This document shows, piece by piece, positions 18,100 to 27,483 of a stretch of 64,000 nt of DNA (the stretch's first letter is position 1; each line of letters starts with the position of its first letter). The notes under the pieces are model-generated. The model saw nothing but the letters and a program-made list of their open reading frames with translations. It was not told where the DNA came from and ran no database searches. Both the position numbers and the translations under genes were made by a program. The stretch covers positions 387,012 through 451,011 of the forward strand of contig NZ_JAGTAS010000056.1 in NCBI RefSeq assembly GCF_025685425.1, given 5' to 3'. This DNA comes from Terriglobus albidus (GTDB lineage Bacteria; Acidobacteriota; Terriglobia; Terriglobales; Acidobacteriaceae).

Positions 18100-19089
18100 T
18101 TATGCCTTCTTGATCTTGTTGAGAATGCTTTCGAGATACAGCTTTTCAGCTTTTACATCCTCGACCTGCTGCGGTCCGGAGGTCTCACGTTCGATGCTGA
18201 CTGCGCCTTTATAGCCAAGGTCATGCAGCATGGACAAGACCTTCGGGAAGTCCACTTCACCTTTACCAATAAGCACTTCCTTGCCAAGCTGATCTGGATC
18301 AGTCGGCCATTTGCCGTCCTTGGCGTGCATGGCGCGAACGTGGGGCCCGAGGACCTTCAACGCGTCCACCGGGTTGGCCTTGCCGTAAAGAATCAGATTG
18401 GCGGTATCGAGACCAACACCGAGCGCAGGATTGTTCACGTCCTTCAGCATGCGAAGCATGGTAGTGGGCGTCTCCTGCCCGGTCTCCATCAGGAAGCTTT
18501 GGCCATTAGCAGCGCAGTGCTCGGTGATTTCACGGATGGCAGCCACTGTCTCCGGATAGAGAGGGTCCTTAGGATCTTCAGGAATAAATCCGCAGTGTGT
18601 CTGGACCTTGTCGATGCCAAGCGTTTTGGCGAAGTCAGAACACTGCTTCAGTGCATCGAGCCTGGCCTGACGGTAGGCGCGTGGCACCAGGCCGATGGTG
18701 GCAGGGCCTTCCGTGAAGTTCCATTTGAGCGGTTGGGGATTCACAACCTCAGCGGTGGTTGCAATCACCTGATACTTGTCCAGGAGGTCGGCCATCTGCT
18801 TCGTTAGTGCGGGTGTGAAGTTGTTCAGGTAGCCGTCGAGCGAGAGGAAGCAGGTTTTGAAGCCGAGATCGTGGACCAGGCGAATCTTCGCTTCGGGATC
18901 CGGAGAGGGTTTGATCAGCAGGCCAAGCTCCATCGGTGCGTACGCGGGTTGTTTTCGCACGCCCTGCGCGAAGACAGCTGCTGGAGCCATTCCACCCGCG
19001 GCTACACCGATGGCAGCAGCAGCGGCCTGCTTGAGAAAGGTACGGCGTTCGGTCGGCATCTCTTCCTGTTTCTGCTGTGTTGCAAACAT
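18100..19089 (-). CDS. Tat-exported sugar phosphate isomerase/epimerase family protein (TIM barrel)
   Basis: Xylose-isomerase-like/AP-endonuclease-2-fold protein, 329 aa, likely a metal-dependent keto-sugar epimerase, isomerase or eliminase. The leader has ERRTFLK followed by an alanine-rich hydrophobic stretch. Metal-ligand regions are METGQET (Glu), GLDTANLILYG (Asp), AMHAKDGKWP (His) and SIERE (Glu). I kept ATG 19089 because GGAGG lies 7 nt upstream; ATG 19059 is an alternative start that would place the Arg pair nearer the N-terminus. The protein is a clear paralogue of the leaderless one at 26607: both share HxGFIPED..DPLY, ETGQE, the LG.EV..G.GEVDFP block and IERE. Its stop is 14 bp before the Gfo/Idh start, so the two form a pair. 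Confidence 0.9.
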   Translation of the reverse strand: MFATQQKQEEMPTERRTFLKQAAAAAIGVAAGGMAPAAVFAQGVRKQPAYAPMELGLLIKPSPDPEAKIRLVHDLGFKTCFLSLDGYLNNFTPALTKQMADLLDKYQVIATTAEVVNPQPLKWNFTEGPATIGLVPRAYRQARLDALKQCSDFAKTLGIDKVQTHCGFIPEDPKDPLYPETVAAIREITEHCAANGQSFLMETGQETPTTMLRMLKDVNNPALGVGLDTANLILYGKANPVDALKVLGPHVRAMHAKDGKWPTDPDQLGKEVLIGKGEVDFPKVLSMLHDLGYKGAVSIERETSGPQQVEDVKAEKLYLESILNKIKKA

Positions 19090-19113
19090 CTCAGGACCTC
19101 CGTGTACGAAGTT

Positions 19114-20265
19114 CTATAAGGACATCAGGTAGTTGAAAGCTGCGATGGAAGCCGCACTTCGCGGCAACGACACTGGATCGGCGGTGGTGAAAAGAATCTC
19201 GGTAGAACCGAGATAGCGGGGAAGGATACTGTTTTCGATTCCCTGGCGAATGGCTGTACGGAAGACACCATTTTCAAAGCCTTCGAGGTCGGTAAAGAGA
19301 ACCGCCTGCGGATTGTTGATGTGGACCAGCGAAGCAATGGCAGATCCAAGAGCCTTGCCTGCGCAGCGTAGTAGTTGCACAGCGTCCCGGTCACCATGCA
19401 TAGCCAGATCTTCGAGGTCACGCATCGTCTCAATCCCCAGGCCTTTCTCGTGAGCTGCCTGCCGCAGTGCAGAGCCGCCGGCAATTGTATCGAGACATCC
19501 ATTGCGTCCGCAGCGGCAGAGTATTCCATGGGGATCGACAGAAATATGCCCAATCTCACCGGCGCTGCCGTCGTGTCCGCGATACAGGATTCCATGCATA
19601 TAGTGGGCAGAGCCAATCGTGCGTCCGAGCACGATGGAAGAGAAGTGGTCGTACTCCCGCGCATTGCCGAAGATATGTTCTCCAATGGCAATTGCATTGG
19701 CATCGTTGTCAGCCCACGCTTGCAGTTCCAGAGCCTCTCCAATCATGCGAGCGATGGGAACGTCACGCCAGTCCAGCGCGGCCGAGTAGCGGCAGATGCC
19801 CTGTTCAGCGTCGACGATTCCAGATACCGCGATGCCTGCGCCTCGTACACGGGTGCGCGGAATTGAGGCATGATGTAGCGCAGCGAGGAACGCTGCGCGT
19901 ACCGCGTCGGGAATCTCTGCAAGGGAATCAACCGCCGGAACATGACGCTGTTCCAGAACTTCTCCCTTCAGATCTGTAATCGCGAGTACCATCTCGCCTT
20001 CGCCGATATTGATACCGGCAAAGCAGGAGTGCCCTGGCTGAAGAGAGAGCTGTACCGGCGGCCGCCCGCGACGTTTGCCACGGCCGGGAGGGTCGATAGA
20101 GGGAGTCTCTGCCAGGAGCTCCTGCTGCAGAAGCTTCTGGGTCACCTCGGTGATGCCCGCTGGACTGACCCCGGTGAGCTCACTAAGTTCAAGCCTTGAG
20201 AGGCGGTCGTACTGCAGCAAGGCTGCGATGATCGAGGTCTTCGCGGATTGAAACGGCACCTTCAA
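19114..20265 (-). CDS. ROK-family transcriptional repressor
   Basis: Sugar-responsive regulator of the NagC/XylR/Mlc kind, 383 aa. The N-terminal winged helix-turn-helix covers about 12-52 (LSELTGVSPAGITEVTQKLL). A ROK/sugar-kinase fold follows, with the zinc motif CRCGRNGC and the conserved AGGSAL. The frame starts with TTG at 20265, which has GGAGAAG 7 nt upstream; no ATG is available early, so TTG is the best start. It is the first gene of the operon with the exported isomerase and Gfo/Idh protein. It diverges from the TonB receptor, with a 333-bp intergenic region that holds a candidate operator pair. It is expected to sense the sugar, or its derivative, handled by the neighbouring genes. 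Confidence 0.93.
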   Translation of the reverse strand: MKVPFQSAKTSIIAALLQYDRLSRLELSELTGVSPAGITEVTQKLLQQELLAETPSIDPPGRGKRRGRPPVQLSLQPGHSCFAGINIGEGEMVLAITDLKGEVLEQRHVPAVDSLAEIPDAVRAAFLAALHHASIPRTRVRGAGIAVSGIVDAEQGICRYSAALDWRDVPIARMIGEALELQAWADNDANAIAIGEHIFGNAREYDHFSSIVLGRTIGSAHYMHGILYRGHDGSAGEIGHISVDPHGILCRCGRNGCLDTIAGGSALRQAAHEKGLGIETMRDLEDLAMHGDRDAVQLLRCAGKALGSAIASLVHINNPQAVLFTDLEGFENGVFRTAIRQGIENSILPRYLGSTEILFTTADPVSLPRSAASIAAFNYLMSL

Positions 20266-20598
20266 CGACAGCTTCTCCGGTCAGCAAGGCGGAACAAAAC
20301 GGCACGGGACGCCGTACTCCATCATGCGGTTACAGGACGACCAAACCAGGGTTACAAATCGCCTTGACCGCCTGACGGCGCATGGATATCATCCAGTCAC
20401 CGAAACATTGCATTCCTGCTTTCCTGTAGATCGTACAACGAATGACGCTGATCCTGGCGCCGAATAATTTCGGTGACTGAAAGAATCCGAAGACAAACAT
20501 AGAATCGCAGCGCATTCCTACTCCGCGGGTCTTTTCCTGGCGTTATGGTGGGCAGCCCCGCATCACACACAACCAATCGAGATTGTGGGAGGCCGCAA
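20266..20598. promoter_or_regulatory. Divergent control region with a 12-bp inverted operator-like pair
   Basis: Intergenic region between the ROK repressor and the TonB receptor, with no gene. CAGTCACCGAAA at 20394-20405 is repeated as its exact reverse complement TTTCGGTGACTG at 20468-20479. The two half-sites start 74 bp apart, close to seven helical turns. This fits repressor binding with DNA looping over divergent promoters, but binding is not shown. A GGGAGG ribosome site precedes the receptor start at 20599. I could not pick out convincing -35/-10 boxes. Confidence 0.5.
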
Positions 20599-23500
20599 AT
20601 GAAGTTTGGTTTTAGGAGTTTGAGTCAACGTAGGCCGGGCAGATGGTTCCCGGCGAGTTCCCTTTGTTTCACGCGTTTCGTCCTTGGCGGAGCCCTGCTT
20701 GCCGGCTCTGCTTTGTTGTTTACCGGGGCGCCGCTTCTGGCGCAGAACACGACTGCTGATGTCGTCGGTACGGTTACAGACGAAAGCGGCGCCGTTATCC
20801 CGAATGCAAAGGTTGAGCTGACAAACATCGAAACGCACGAGACGCGCACCCTCACCTCGGGTGACGGTGGTGAATACGTCTTCACCCTGCTGAAGCCAAG
20901 CCGTTACTCGTTGGTCGTAACCGCTGCCGGATTCAAGGTCTTCCGGATCGACTCGTTCAGCATCGCAGCCGGTGACCGCGCTCGTGAAGACTCACACATG
21001 ATCGTGGGTTCCCAGGGCGAGATCGTAAATGTCGAGGCCACTCCTCCAGCGCTGCATACGGACTCATCAGCGCTGATTACAACCGTTACGGAAAAGGCGA
21101 CCCAGGAACTGCCGCTGAATGGCCGTAACTTCATCAACCTGGTCCAGGTAACCCCGGGAGCGACGGAAGGTCTGAATAATGGTCTTGCCAGCGGCAACCG
21201 GCCGGACGATCGTCGTCAGACGTCATCTATCTCGATGAACGGTCAGGCCGACATGATGAACAACCAGACCATCGACGGCATCGATAACAACGAGCGCGTG
21301 ATCGGCTCGATTGGCGTTCGTCCTTCGGTCGATGCGATCCAGGAAGTCAGTGTTCAGGCAAACGTCTTTACGGCGGAAGTAGGTCGTGCAGCGGGCGCGA
21401 TTGTGAACGTCATCACCAAGTCCGGTGGCAACACCTTCCATGGTTCTGTGTACGAGTTCCTCCGTAACGATGTGCTGAATGCGAACCCGTTCAAGTTCGG
21501 CGCCAATATCCCTAAGCCTAAGTTTCGTCAGAACCAGTTCGGTGGCAGCCTGGGGGGCCGCATCATCAAGGACCGAACCTTCTTCTTCGTGGATTACGAA
21601 GGCCTGAACATTGTCAGGAATCAGAATCCGACGACCACGACGGTGCCTACGCTGTTTGAACGCCAGAATCCTGGGAACTTTACCGACAATCCGGCGATTA
21701 ATAAAGTCGTTCCAGCAGCCTCCTTCGACAAAATCGGTCAGCAATACTTCAACTTGTTCCCGCTGCCGACGAACAATAGCCTTGTGGCCAGCAATTACGT
21801 AGGAGCTCGCGCAGACAGCCAGTTCGCCAAGACGGGCGATGCGCGTGTAGATCACCGTTTCAGTAATGGCGACTTAACCTATGTCCGATACACCTACAAT
21901 CGAGTCGACACCAAAATTGGGACGCTATTCCCAGCCGTAAACACCGCGGCGGGCGTCATTGAGCCAGGCGGCAACCTAAGCAGTTACCCTGGTCCCGCGC
22001 TAACTCGTGCGCATCAGGCTCATCTCAATTACATCCATACCTTTACTCCCAATGTTCTGCTTGAGCTGAAGGCTGGCTACACGCTTCTTGACAATGCCCA
22101 GTATCCGCTGAACTTTGGAAAGGCAATCAATCAGGCGATGGGGCAACCCAACATCAATGTTGATGGCCGAACGGCAGAGCTCTCTGCAGTGACTGTCAGC
22201 CAGGGAACCGCTCCGACGCTAGGTAACCGTCCGCCGATTATTTATCACGAGAACACCTGGCAGTATGAAGGTGTTGTTAACTACATCCGTCACAAGCAGA
22301 CCATCAAGATCGGCGGTGGTGTCATTCGCCGTCAGGATTCGACGACGCAAACGGACACCGCGAACGGCAATTGGACATTCCCGGACTTCTCCACATTATT
22401 GAGTGGTGACTACACCAGTGGCGGTCGCAACTGGATACTGTATGTGCCACACAACCGGACTTGGGAGCCGCATGTGTTCGTGCAGGACGACATTCACGTG
22501 CTTCCGAATCTGACCCTGAACGTCGGCGTCCGCTACGATCTATTCACACCGTATACGGAAATCAACAACATCCTGTCCAACTTCGATATTTATCAAGGTC
22601 GAATCGTGGTGGCAGGTCAAAATGCAGACTCGCATGGCGGTATTCAAACGGACTACAGCAACTTCGCTCCGCGCTTCGGCTTTGCTTACACACCTATGCC
22701 TCGCACGGTAATTCGTGGTGGCTTTGGCTTGACCTTTGCTCCGGAGAACACTACCTCGGGTTCAGCATTGGTCAACCAGCCCTTTATAGCGACCTGGGGG
22801 CCTTATACTCCCCAACAAGCAGCCTCTGCGGCGGGATCGTCGCAATACCTGAAGTTTGCGGGTGGCTTGCCTACACCTGGGCCCAATAGCTATACCGATC
22901 CTAGCGGTAGCATCACTGCTGCAGTGGATCCAAAATTCCGCTCTACCTATATCGAACAGTTCAACCTGACGCTGGAGCGTGAATTCTCCGGTTTTGTGGG
23001 GACACTGTCCTATGTGGGGGAGTTAGGTCGCCACAACGCCTATTACCTCTCGGACTACAACACTATTCCGATTTCGCAGGGAGGCGCGTCGTTCGTCAAT
23101 CCGGGTGATACCACGACGACTACGCCTCTGACTACAACTACTTTCAACGCCAATCGTCGTTACGCCCTCACGTTGAAAAAAGTTACGTCGATCCCGCTGT
23201 ACCAGAGTGCCGGTTCAAGCAGCTACCATGCAATGCAGGCGGTCCTGAAGCGCCGCTTCAGCAAAGGACTGGATCTGCAGGTCGGCTATACATGGGCTCG
23301 TCTATTGGATAACTCGGAGTCGATCAGTAATAACGGAGGAAACGGCTTTGGCTCCTCAGCGGATCTGATTCCAACCCTCGAATACGGTAACGGCAACCTT
23401 GATGTTCGTCATCGTGTGACAGGAACCTTCAACTATACGTTGCCTTTTGGTCAAAACCTGCATGGCTTCAGAGGAGTGCTGGCAAGGGGATGGCAGGCAA

Positions 23501-23991
23501 ATGGTGTCGTGGTGTGGAATACAGGCATGCCGTTCTCCGTTACGAATAGCACGAACCGCAGTGGTACACGTCCGACTGTTGCCAATGGTGACCGATCGAA
23601 TATGGTAGGCAACGGCAAGCTTAGCCATTCCACCATCTTCAAATGGTTTGACATAAATGATTTCACCTTCCAGCCGACCGGAACAGTGAGCAATCAACGC
23701 AGGAATCAGCTTTATGGCCCCGGACTCCAGCGCGTCGATCTCTCGTTGTTCAAGAACTTCGATATCACTGAAGCGGTGAAGTTGGAGTTCCGCACCGAGG
23801 CCTTCAACGTGTTGAACACCGCACAGTTTGTGAATCCGTCTGCTTCGCTGCAGATCAGTCCATGTACGACTACTTGCAATGGCTATCCGACTGCGGGCTT
23901 TGCGCCTGTATCGACCTTCGGAACCATCGGTTCAACGGCGAATGCCTATAACCCGCGTCTCATTCAGTTCGCGGCGCGCGTGAAGTTCTAA
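20599..23991 (+). CDS. Oar-like TonB-dependent outer-membrane receptor
   Basis: Outer-membrane importer of about 1130 aa. A long basic signal sequence (RSLSQRRPGRWF followed by a hydrophobic core ending in APLLAQ) leads into a carboxypeptidase-regulatory-like beta-sandwich (TADVVGTVTDESGAVIPNAK, about 50-130). The plug domain has LPLNGRNFINLVQVTPG, a signature of the acidobacterial/Oar group. The barrel follows, with EFLRNDVLNANPF, FGGSLGG and FFFVDYEG, and ends in the aromatic terminus FAARVKF. The start at ATG 20599 has GGGAGG 8 nt upstream. Such receptors are thought to import oligosaccharides. The gene is divergent from the ROK regulator and followed by sugar-processing genes, so its ligand is probably the carbohydrate of this locus. 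Confidence 0.94.
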   Translation: MKFGFRSLSQRRPGRWFPASSLCFTRFVLGGALLAGSALLFTGAPLLAQNTTADVVGTVTDESGAVIPNAKVELTNIETHETRTLTSGDGGEYVFTLLKPSRYSLVVTAAGFKVFRIDSFSIAAGDRAREDSHMIVGSQGEIVNVEATPPALHTDSSALITTVTEKATQELPLNGRNFINLVQVTPGATEGLNNGLASGNRPDDRRQTSSISMNGQADMMNNQTIDGIDNNERVIGSIGVRPSVDAIQEVSVQANVFTAEVGRAAGAIVNVITKSGGNTFHGSVYEFLRNDVLNANPFKFGANIPKPKFRQNQFGGSLGGRIIKDRTFFFVDYEGLNIVRNQNPTTTTVPTLFERQNPGNFTDNPAINKVVPAASFDKIGQQYFNLFPLPTNNSLVASNYVGARADSQFAKTGDARVDHRFSNGDLTYVRYTYNRVDTKIGTLFPAVNTAAGVIEPGGNLSSYPGPALTRAHQAHLNYIHTFTPNVLLELKAGYTLLDNAQYPLNFGKAINQAMGQPNINVDGRTAELSAVTVSQGTAPTLGNRPPIIYHENTWQYEGVVNYIRHKQTIKIGGGVIRRQDSTTQTDTANGNWTFPDFSTLLSGDYTSGGRNWILYVPHNRTWEPHVFVQDDIHVLPNLTLNVGVRYDLFTPYTEINNILSNFDIYQGRIVVAGQNADSHGGIQTDYSNFAPRFGFAYTPMPRTVIRGGFGLTFAPENTTSGSALVNQPFIATWGPYTPQQAASAAGSSQYLKFAGGLPTPGPNSYTDPSGSITAAVDPKFRSTYIEQFNLTLEREFSGFVGTLSYVGELGRHNAYYLSDYNTIPISQGGASFVNPGDTTTTTPLTTTTFNANRRYALTLKKVTSIPLYQSAGSSSYHAMQAVLKRRFSKGLDLQVGYTWARLLDNSESISNNGGNGFGSSADLIPTLEYGNGNLDVRHRVTGTFNYTLPFGQNLHGFRGVLARGWQANGVVVWNTGMPFSVTNSTNRSGTRPTVANGDRSNMVGNGKLSHSTIFKWFDINDFTFQPTGTVSNQRRNQLYGPGLQRVDLSLFKNFDITEAVKLEFRTEAFNVLNTAQFVNPSASLQISPCTTTCNGYPTAGFAPVSTFGTIGSTANAYNPRLIQFAARVKF

Positions 23992-24002
23992 CCAACAACC
24001 CA

Positions 24003-24031
24003 CGGGGCGGCCATAAAGGCCGCCCCAATTT
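24003..24031 (+). terminator. Terminator-like hairpin after the TonB receptor
   Basis: Stem GGGGCGGCC (24004-24012) with GGCCGCCCC (24018-24026), loop ATAAA, followed by AATTT. It probably attenuates transcription between the receptor and the downstream M81 gene rather than ending the operon. Confidence 0.75.
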
Positions 24032-24068
24032 CCTGAATCGTTTCAACTTTCCAGGAGCATCTGCACCC

Positions 24069-25601
24069 ATGCAGCGTAGAGAGTTTTTGAAGACCGCTTC
24101 GGCGTCTGCCTTTGCCCTTGCAGCCTCAAACCGCGGATGGTCGGCAGGAACGACGCCGCGTATCGCATACGGCGGTATTGGAATTGAGAGCAGCACCTAC
24201 GGCCACATCCGCGCACGCATGGAGGACTTCACCATCCTGCGTGGAAAAGAAGCGGATGAGAACGCCCGCTTTGCCTTTCTGAAGAAGCGTTATCCTACCG
24301 TTCCATTTATGCCGACACTCGTCGCGACCGCCGTTCCTGGAGGTCCGATCGCGCGAGATACCTACGACAAGATCAAAGCAGAGTTTCTGAAGCGTCTGCA
24401 GGCTCTGCTGCCGCTCGACGGGCTCTACCTTCCCATGCACGGAGGCATGTTCGTGGAGGGAATGCAGGATGCCGAGGCCGACTGGTATGAGTCGGCACGC
24501 AAGGTCGTCGGACAGAAGTGCCTGATGTCTGCGAGCTATGATCTACACGGCAATATCAGCAAGCGCATTATCGACACGCTGGACATGATGTCTGCCTTCC
24601 GGACTGCGCCGCATATTGATCGCGAAGAGACCATGAGCCGCGCCTGCGACATGCTGGTGAAGTGCATCCAGGGAAATATCCGCACAACGCTGATGTGGGC
24701 CAGCATCCCGGTGCTGATGCCCGGTGAGCGGAGCTCGACGGAATGGAATCCCGGCAAGCGTTTATGGTCCCAGTTGCCGGAGTTGAATAAGACCCCCGGC
24801 GTGCTCGATGTATCGATGCTGGTTGGATATGTGTGGGCAGACGAGCCGCGCGGCGCCGCATCCGTGGTCGTGACTGGAACCAACCCCGCTGCGGAAGAGA
24901 AGATCGCGAAGAACCTCGCACAACAGTATTGGGATGCTCGTCGCGAGTTCGACTTCGGCACCGAGGTCTGTTCGCTCGATGCCTGCATTCAGAAAGCCAT
25001 GGCGTCCAAGACCTCTCCCGTCGTGCTTGCCGACTCTGGCGATAACCCTACCGGCGGAGGTAATGGCGACCAGGCCACCGTATTGGAAGCCCTGCTGAAG
25101 GCTGGCGCCAAGGATGTCGTCTTCGGCGGTATTGCCGACCGGCCCGCAGTCGAGGCCTGCTATCAGGCGGGTGTCGGAAAGACCATCCCGCTGTCGATCG
25201 GAGCTACGCTCGATCCGTACGCCAGTAAACCGGTAAAGGTGCAGGCTACGGTAAAGTCGCTGCTCGATATTGCTGATCCGGCGAAGCGCGAAGCGGCGGT
25301 TCAGATCCAGGGCATTACGCTGATTTTGAGTGCTTACCGCCGTCCGTATCACGAGATCGTCGACTTTACGAAGATGGGCATCGACCCGAAGACGGCAAAG
25401 ATCGTCGTTGTGAAGTCCGGTTATCTCGAACCGCAGATCAAAGCCATCGCCAATCCTAACCTGATGGCGCTGACGGATGGTTCCATCAATCAGGACATCG
25501 TTCATCTGCCAACCAATAAGTACCGCAAACCCACCTTCCCGTTTGTGGATGACCTGACGTTCACACCCACTGTTTACACTTCGGCTCGAAGCCGTGCCTG
25601 A
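24069..25601 (+). CDS. Tat-exported M81 (MlrC/microcystinase C-like) metallo-amidohydrolase
   Basis: Member of peptidase family M81 (DUF1485 plus MlrC C-terminal domain), 510 aa, with the Tat leader MQRREFLKTASASAFALAAS. Candidate zinc ligands match those known for MlrC: Glu40 (GIGIESSTYG), His124 (LPMHGGMF), Asp158 and His160 (SYDLHGN). The glycine-rich strand near residue 320-335 (DSGDNPTGGGNGDQ) is the other family hallmark. MlrC cleaves linearised microcystin, but most relatives have no known substrate, and a role on a glycoside or amide leaving group is speculation. AGGAG lies 12 nt before the ATG. It stands 37 bp upstream of the cytoplasmic Gfo/Idh gene, in the same direction. Confidence 0.9.
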   Translation: MQRREFLKTASASAFALAASNRGWSAGTTPRIAYGGIGIESSTYGHIRARMEDFTILRGKEADENARFAFLKKRYPTVPFMPTLVATAVPGGPIARDTYDKIKAEFLKRLQALLPLDGLYLPMHGGMFVEGMQDAEADWYESARKVVGQKCLMSASYDLHGNISKRIIDTLDMMSAFRTAPHIDREETMSRACDMLVKCIQGNIRTTLMWASIPVLMPGERSSTEWNPGKRLWSQLPELNKTPGVLDVSMLVGYVWADEPRGAASVVVTGTNPAAEEKIAKNLAQQYWDARREFDFGTEVCSLDACIQKAMASKTSPVVLADSGDNPTGGGNGDQATVLEALLKAGAKDVVFGGIADRPAVEACYQAGVGKTIPLSIGATLDPYASKPVKVQATVKSLLDIADPAKREAAVQIQGITLILSAYRRPYHEIVDFTKMGIDPKTAKIVVVKSGYLEPQIKAIANPNLMALTDGSINQDIVHLPTNKYRKPTFPFVDDLTFTPTVYTSARSRA

Positions 25602-25638
25602 TACATCCCTGACTGGGATAATGAATGCGGAGTTGTAA

Positions 25639-26616
25639 ATGAAGATCGGTCTTATCGGATACGGTTTCATGGGCGGTGCCCATGCGGGCGCTATTCAGCG
25701 TCTCCCGGGCATGACCTTGTATGCCCTTGCATCCAACACACGCCCCTCGGCCGATAGCCCTACGCGCGGTAACCTGGCGCTGAAGACAGCCACGATTGAC
25801 GAGTCTGTGAAATGGACTCCGAACTGGCGTGACGTGATCAATGATCCGGCTATCGATGCGGTCGATATCTGCTTGCCGACTCACCTTCACCAGGAGGTCA
25901 TCACGGCGGCGTTGCAGGCAGGGAAGCACGTGCTCTGCGAGAAGCCGATGTCTCTGCACGCGACCGAGTGCGAGGAACTGATGGCTGCTGCCGACAAGGC
26001 AGGCAAAGTCTTCATGGTTGCCCAGGTGCTTCGCTTCATGCAGCCCTACGTCTATGCCATGGAGTATGTATGGAGATCAGGTGCGGACAGTATTCGTTCC
26101 TGCCAGTTGCAGCGCAGCACCGGATATCCGCAGTGGAGCACATGGCTTTCGGACGAAGCTCGCAGCGGTGGAGCGATTCTCGATTTGTTAAGCCACGATC
26201 TTGATCAGGTGCTGCTCTGGTTTGGAGCTCCTGCATCCGTCTCCGCGGTAAGCATTGGCGACGTCGATACCGCGGAGATCACGCTGACCTACCCGAACAA
26301 TCTCAAGGTCCAGGTCACCGGAGGCTGGTTGGCGCCGGAGACGCCGTTTTCGGCCAGCCTTCAGGTAAGTGCAGCGGAGAGCGGATTGCACTACGATGGC
26401 AGCGTACTTAAGCAGCAGCAGGGCGATGTCGCGGAAGAGATTTCTATCCCCGAGCACGACGCCTATGCTGATGAGATCGCTTATTTTGTTGATTGCGCAA
26501 CGCGCGGTCTGGCTCCCCTCCGCTGTCCTCCGGCGGACTCCGCTCGCGTGGTGCGTCTGGCTGAACTTGTAAAACGCTCCCGCGAGGAGCAGGGAAGAGA
26601 GATGCAATGGAAGTAA
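25639..26616 (+). CDS. Cytoplasmic Gfo/Idh/MocA family oxidoreductase
   Basis: NAD(P)-dependent sugar/polyol dehydrogenase, 325 aa, without leader. The Rossmann motif GYGFMGGAH is at 7-15, CEKPMSLH lies near residue 100, and LDLLSHDLDQ holds the active-site region. GGAG precedes the ATG by 8 nt. The next gene starts 10 bp inside its 3' end, so the two are cotranslated and probably act in sequence. Together they mirror the exported pair at 16820/18100. The product likely interconverts a hydroxyl and a keto group on a sugar; the substrate is unknown. Confidence 0.93.
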   Translation: MKIGLIGYGFMGGAHAGAIQRLPGMTLYALASNTRPSADSPTRGNLALKTATIDESVKWTPNWRDVINDPAIDAVDICLPTHLHQEVITAALQAGKHVLCEKPMSLHATECEELMAAADKAGKVFMVAQVLRFMQPYVYAMEYVWRSGADSIRSCQLQRSTGYPQWSTWLSDEARSGGAILDLLSHDLDQVLLWFGAPASVSAVSIGDVDTAEITLTYPNNLKVQVTGGWLAPETPFSASLQVSAAESGLHYDGSVLKQQQGDVAEEISIPEHDAYADEIAYFVDCATRGLAPLRCPPADSARVVRLAELVKRSREEQGREMQWK

Positions 26617-27443
26617 CACCGATGCAACTGGGGCTTGTTTTCTGGGCAGAAAAGGAACCGGCAGTTCACCTTGAGGAGCTGAAAGCGTTTGGTCTGAGCG
26701 CCGGACAGCTTGGTGTGCCGCCCAGTCTGGATACAACAGCAGCGCTTGCCGGCTGGAAAGACGCCCTGGCAAGCGGAGATGTCTACTTCTCCAGCGCCGT
26801 GGCTGCATACGCTGGAGAGGACTATGCCGATCTGGAGCGTGTGCACCAGACTGTCGGATTTACGGCTCCCGGCTATGCCGCCGAGCGCATCGAGCGAACG
26901 CGGCAGGTCTCCGACTTTGCCGCACAGCTCGGTCTGAAGGCTCTCTCCTGTCATATTGGCTTTATCCCTGAGGATGCCTCAGACCCCTTGTACCAAAAGC
27001 TGATCGGTATTGCTCAAGAGCTATGCGATATCTGCGGTGTCAACGGCCAGAACTTCGTGCTTGAGACCGGCCAGGAGAGCGCCGAGACGCTGCTCCGCTT
27101 CCTGGGCGATGTGCAGCGGCCGAACATCAGGGTGAACTTCGACCCGGCCAATATGGTGCTCTACGGTTCCGGCGATCCGCTGGAAGCGCTTGCGTTGCTG
27201 CAGGAGCATGTTCTCTCGGTGCACTGCAAGGATGGCCGCTCTCCAGCAGGCCCTGGCCAACTCGGAAACGAAGTAGCGCTGGGGGAAGGTGAAGTCGACT
27301 TTCCTGGGTTTCTGAAACTTCTGAAGCGGATCAATTACACCGGCTTGCTGACGATTGAGCGCGAAGAGCCCGATACAGCGCAACGGACTGCGGATATCAA
27401 GCTTGCCGTGCAGCGGCTCAATGATTGGAAACAGGCCCTCTGA
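26607..27443 (+). CDS. Cytoplasmic sugar phosphate isomerase/epimerase family protein
   Basis: TIM-barrel metalloenzyme of 278 aa. It is a leaderless paralogue of the Tat-exported protein at 18100. Shared blocks are HIGFIPEDASDPLY, LETGQES (Glu ligand), NFDPANMVLYG (Asp ligand), SVHCKDGRSP (His ligand), LGNEVALGEGEVDFP and TIEREE (Glu ligand). Start is ATG 26607, overlapping the upstream gene by 10 bp; an internal ATG at 26622 would be an alternative. Likely reaction: epimerisation, isomerisation or beta-elimination of a keto-sugar made by the Gfo/Idh partner. Members of this superfamily do this in inositol, 3-keto-glycoside and C-glycoside pathways; which one applies here is unknown. Confidence 0.91.
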   Translation: MEVTPMQLGLVFWAEKEPAVHLEELKAFGLSAGQLGVPPSLDTTAALAGWKDALASGDVYFSSAVAAYAGEDYADLERVHQTVGFTAPGYAAERIERTRQVSDFAAQLGLKALSCHIGFIPEDASDPLYQKLIGIAQELCDICGVNGQNFVLETGQESAETLLRFLGDVQRPNIRVNFDPANMVLYGSGDPLEALALLQEHVLSVHCKDGRSPAGPGQLGNEVALGEGEVDFPGFLKLLKRINYTGLLTIEREEPDTAQRTADIKLAVQRLNDWKQAL

Positions 27444-27483
27444 TTACGCGAGCATCACAGAAATCCTTGAAGGAGATCGAACG

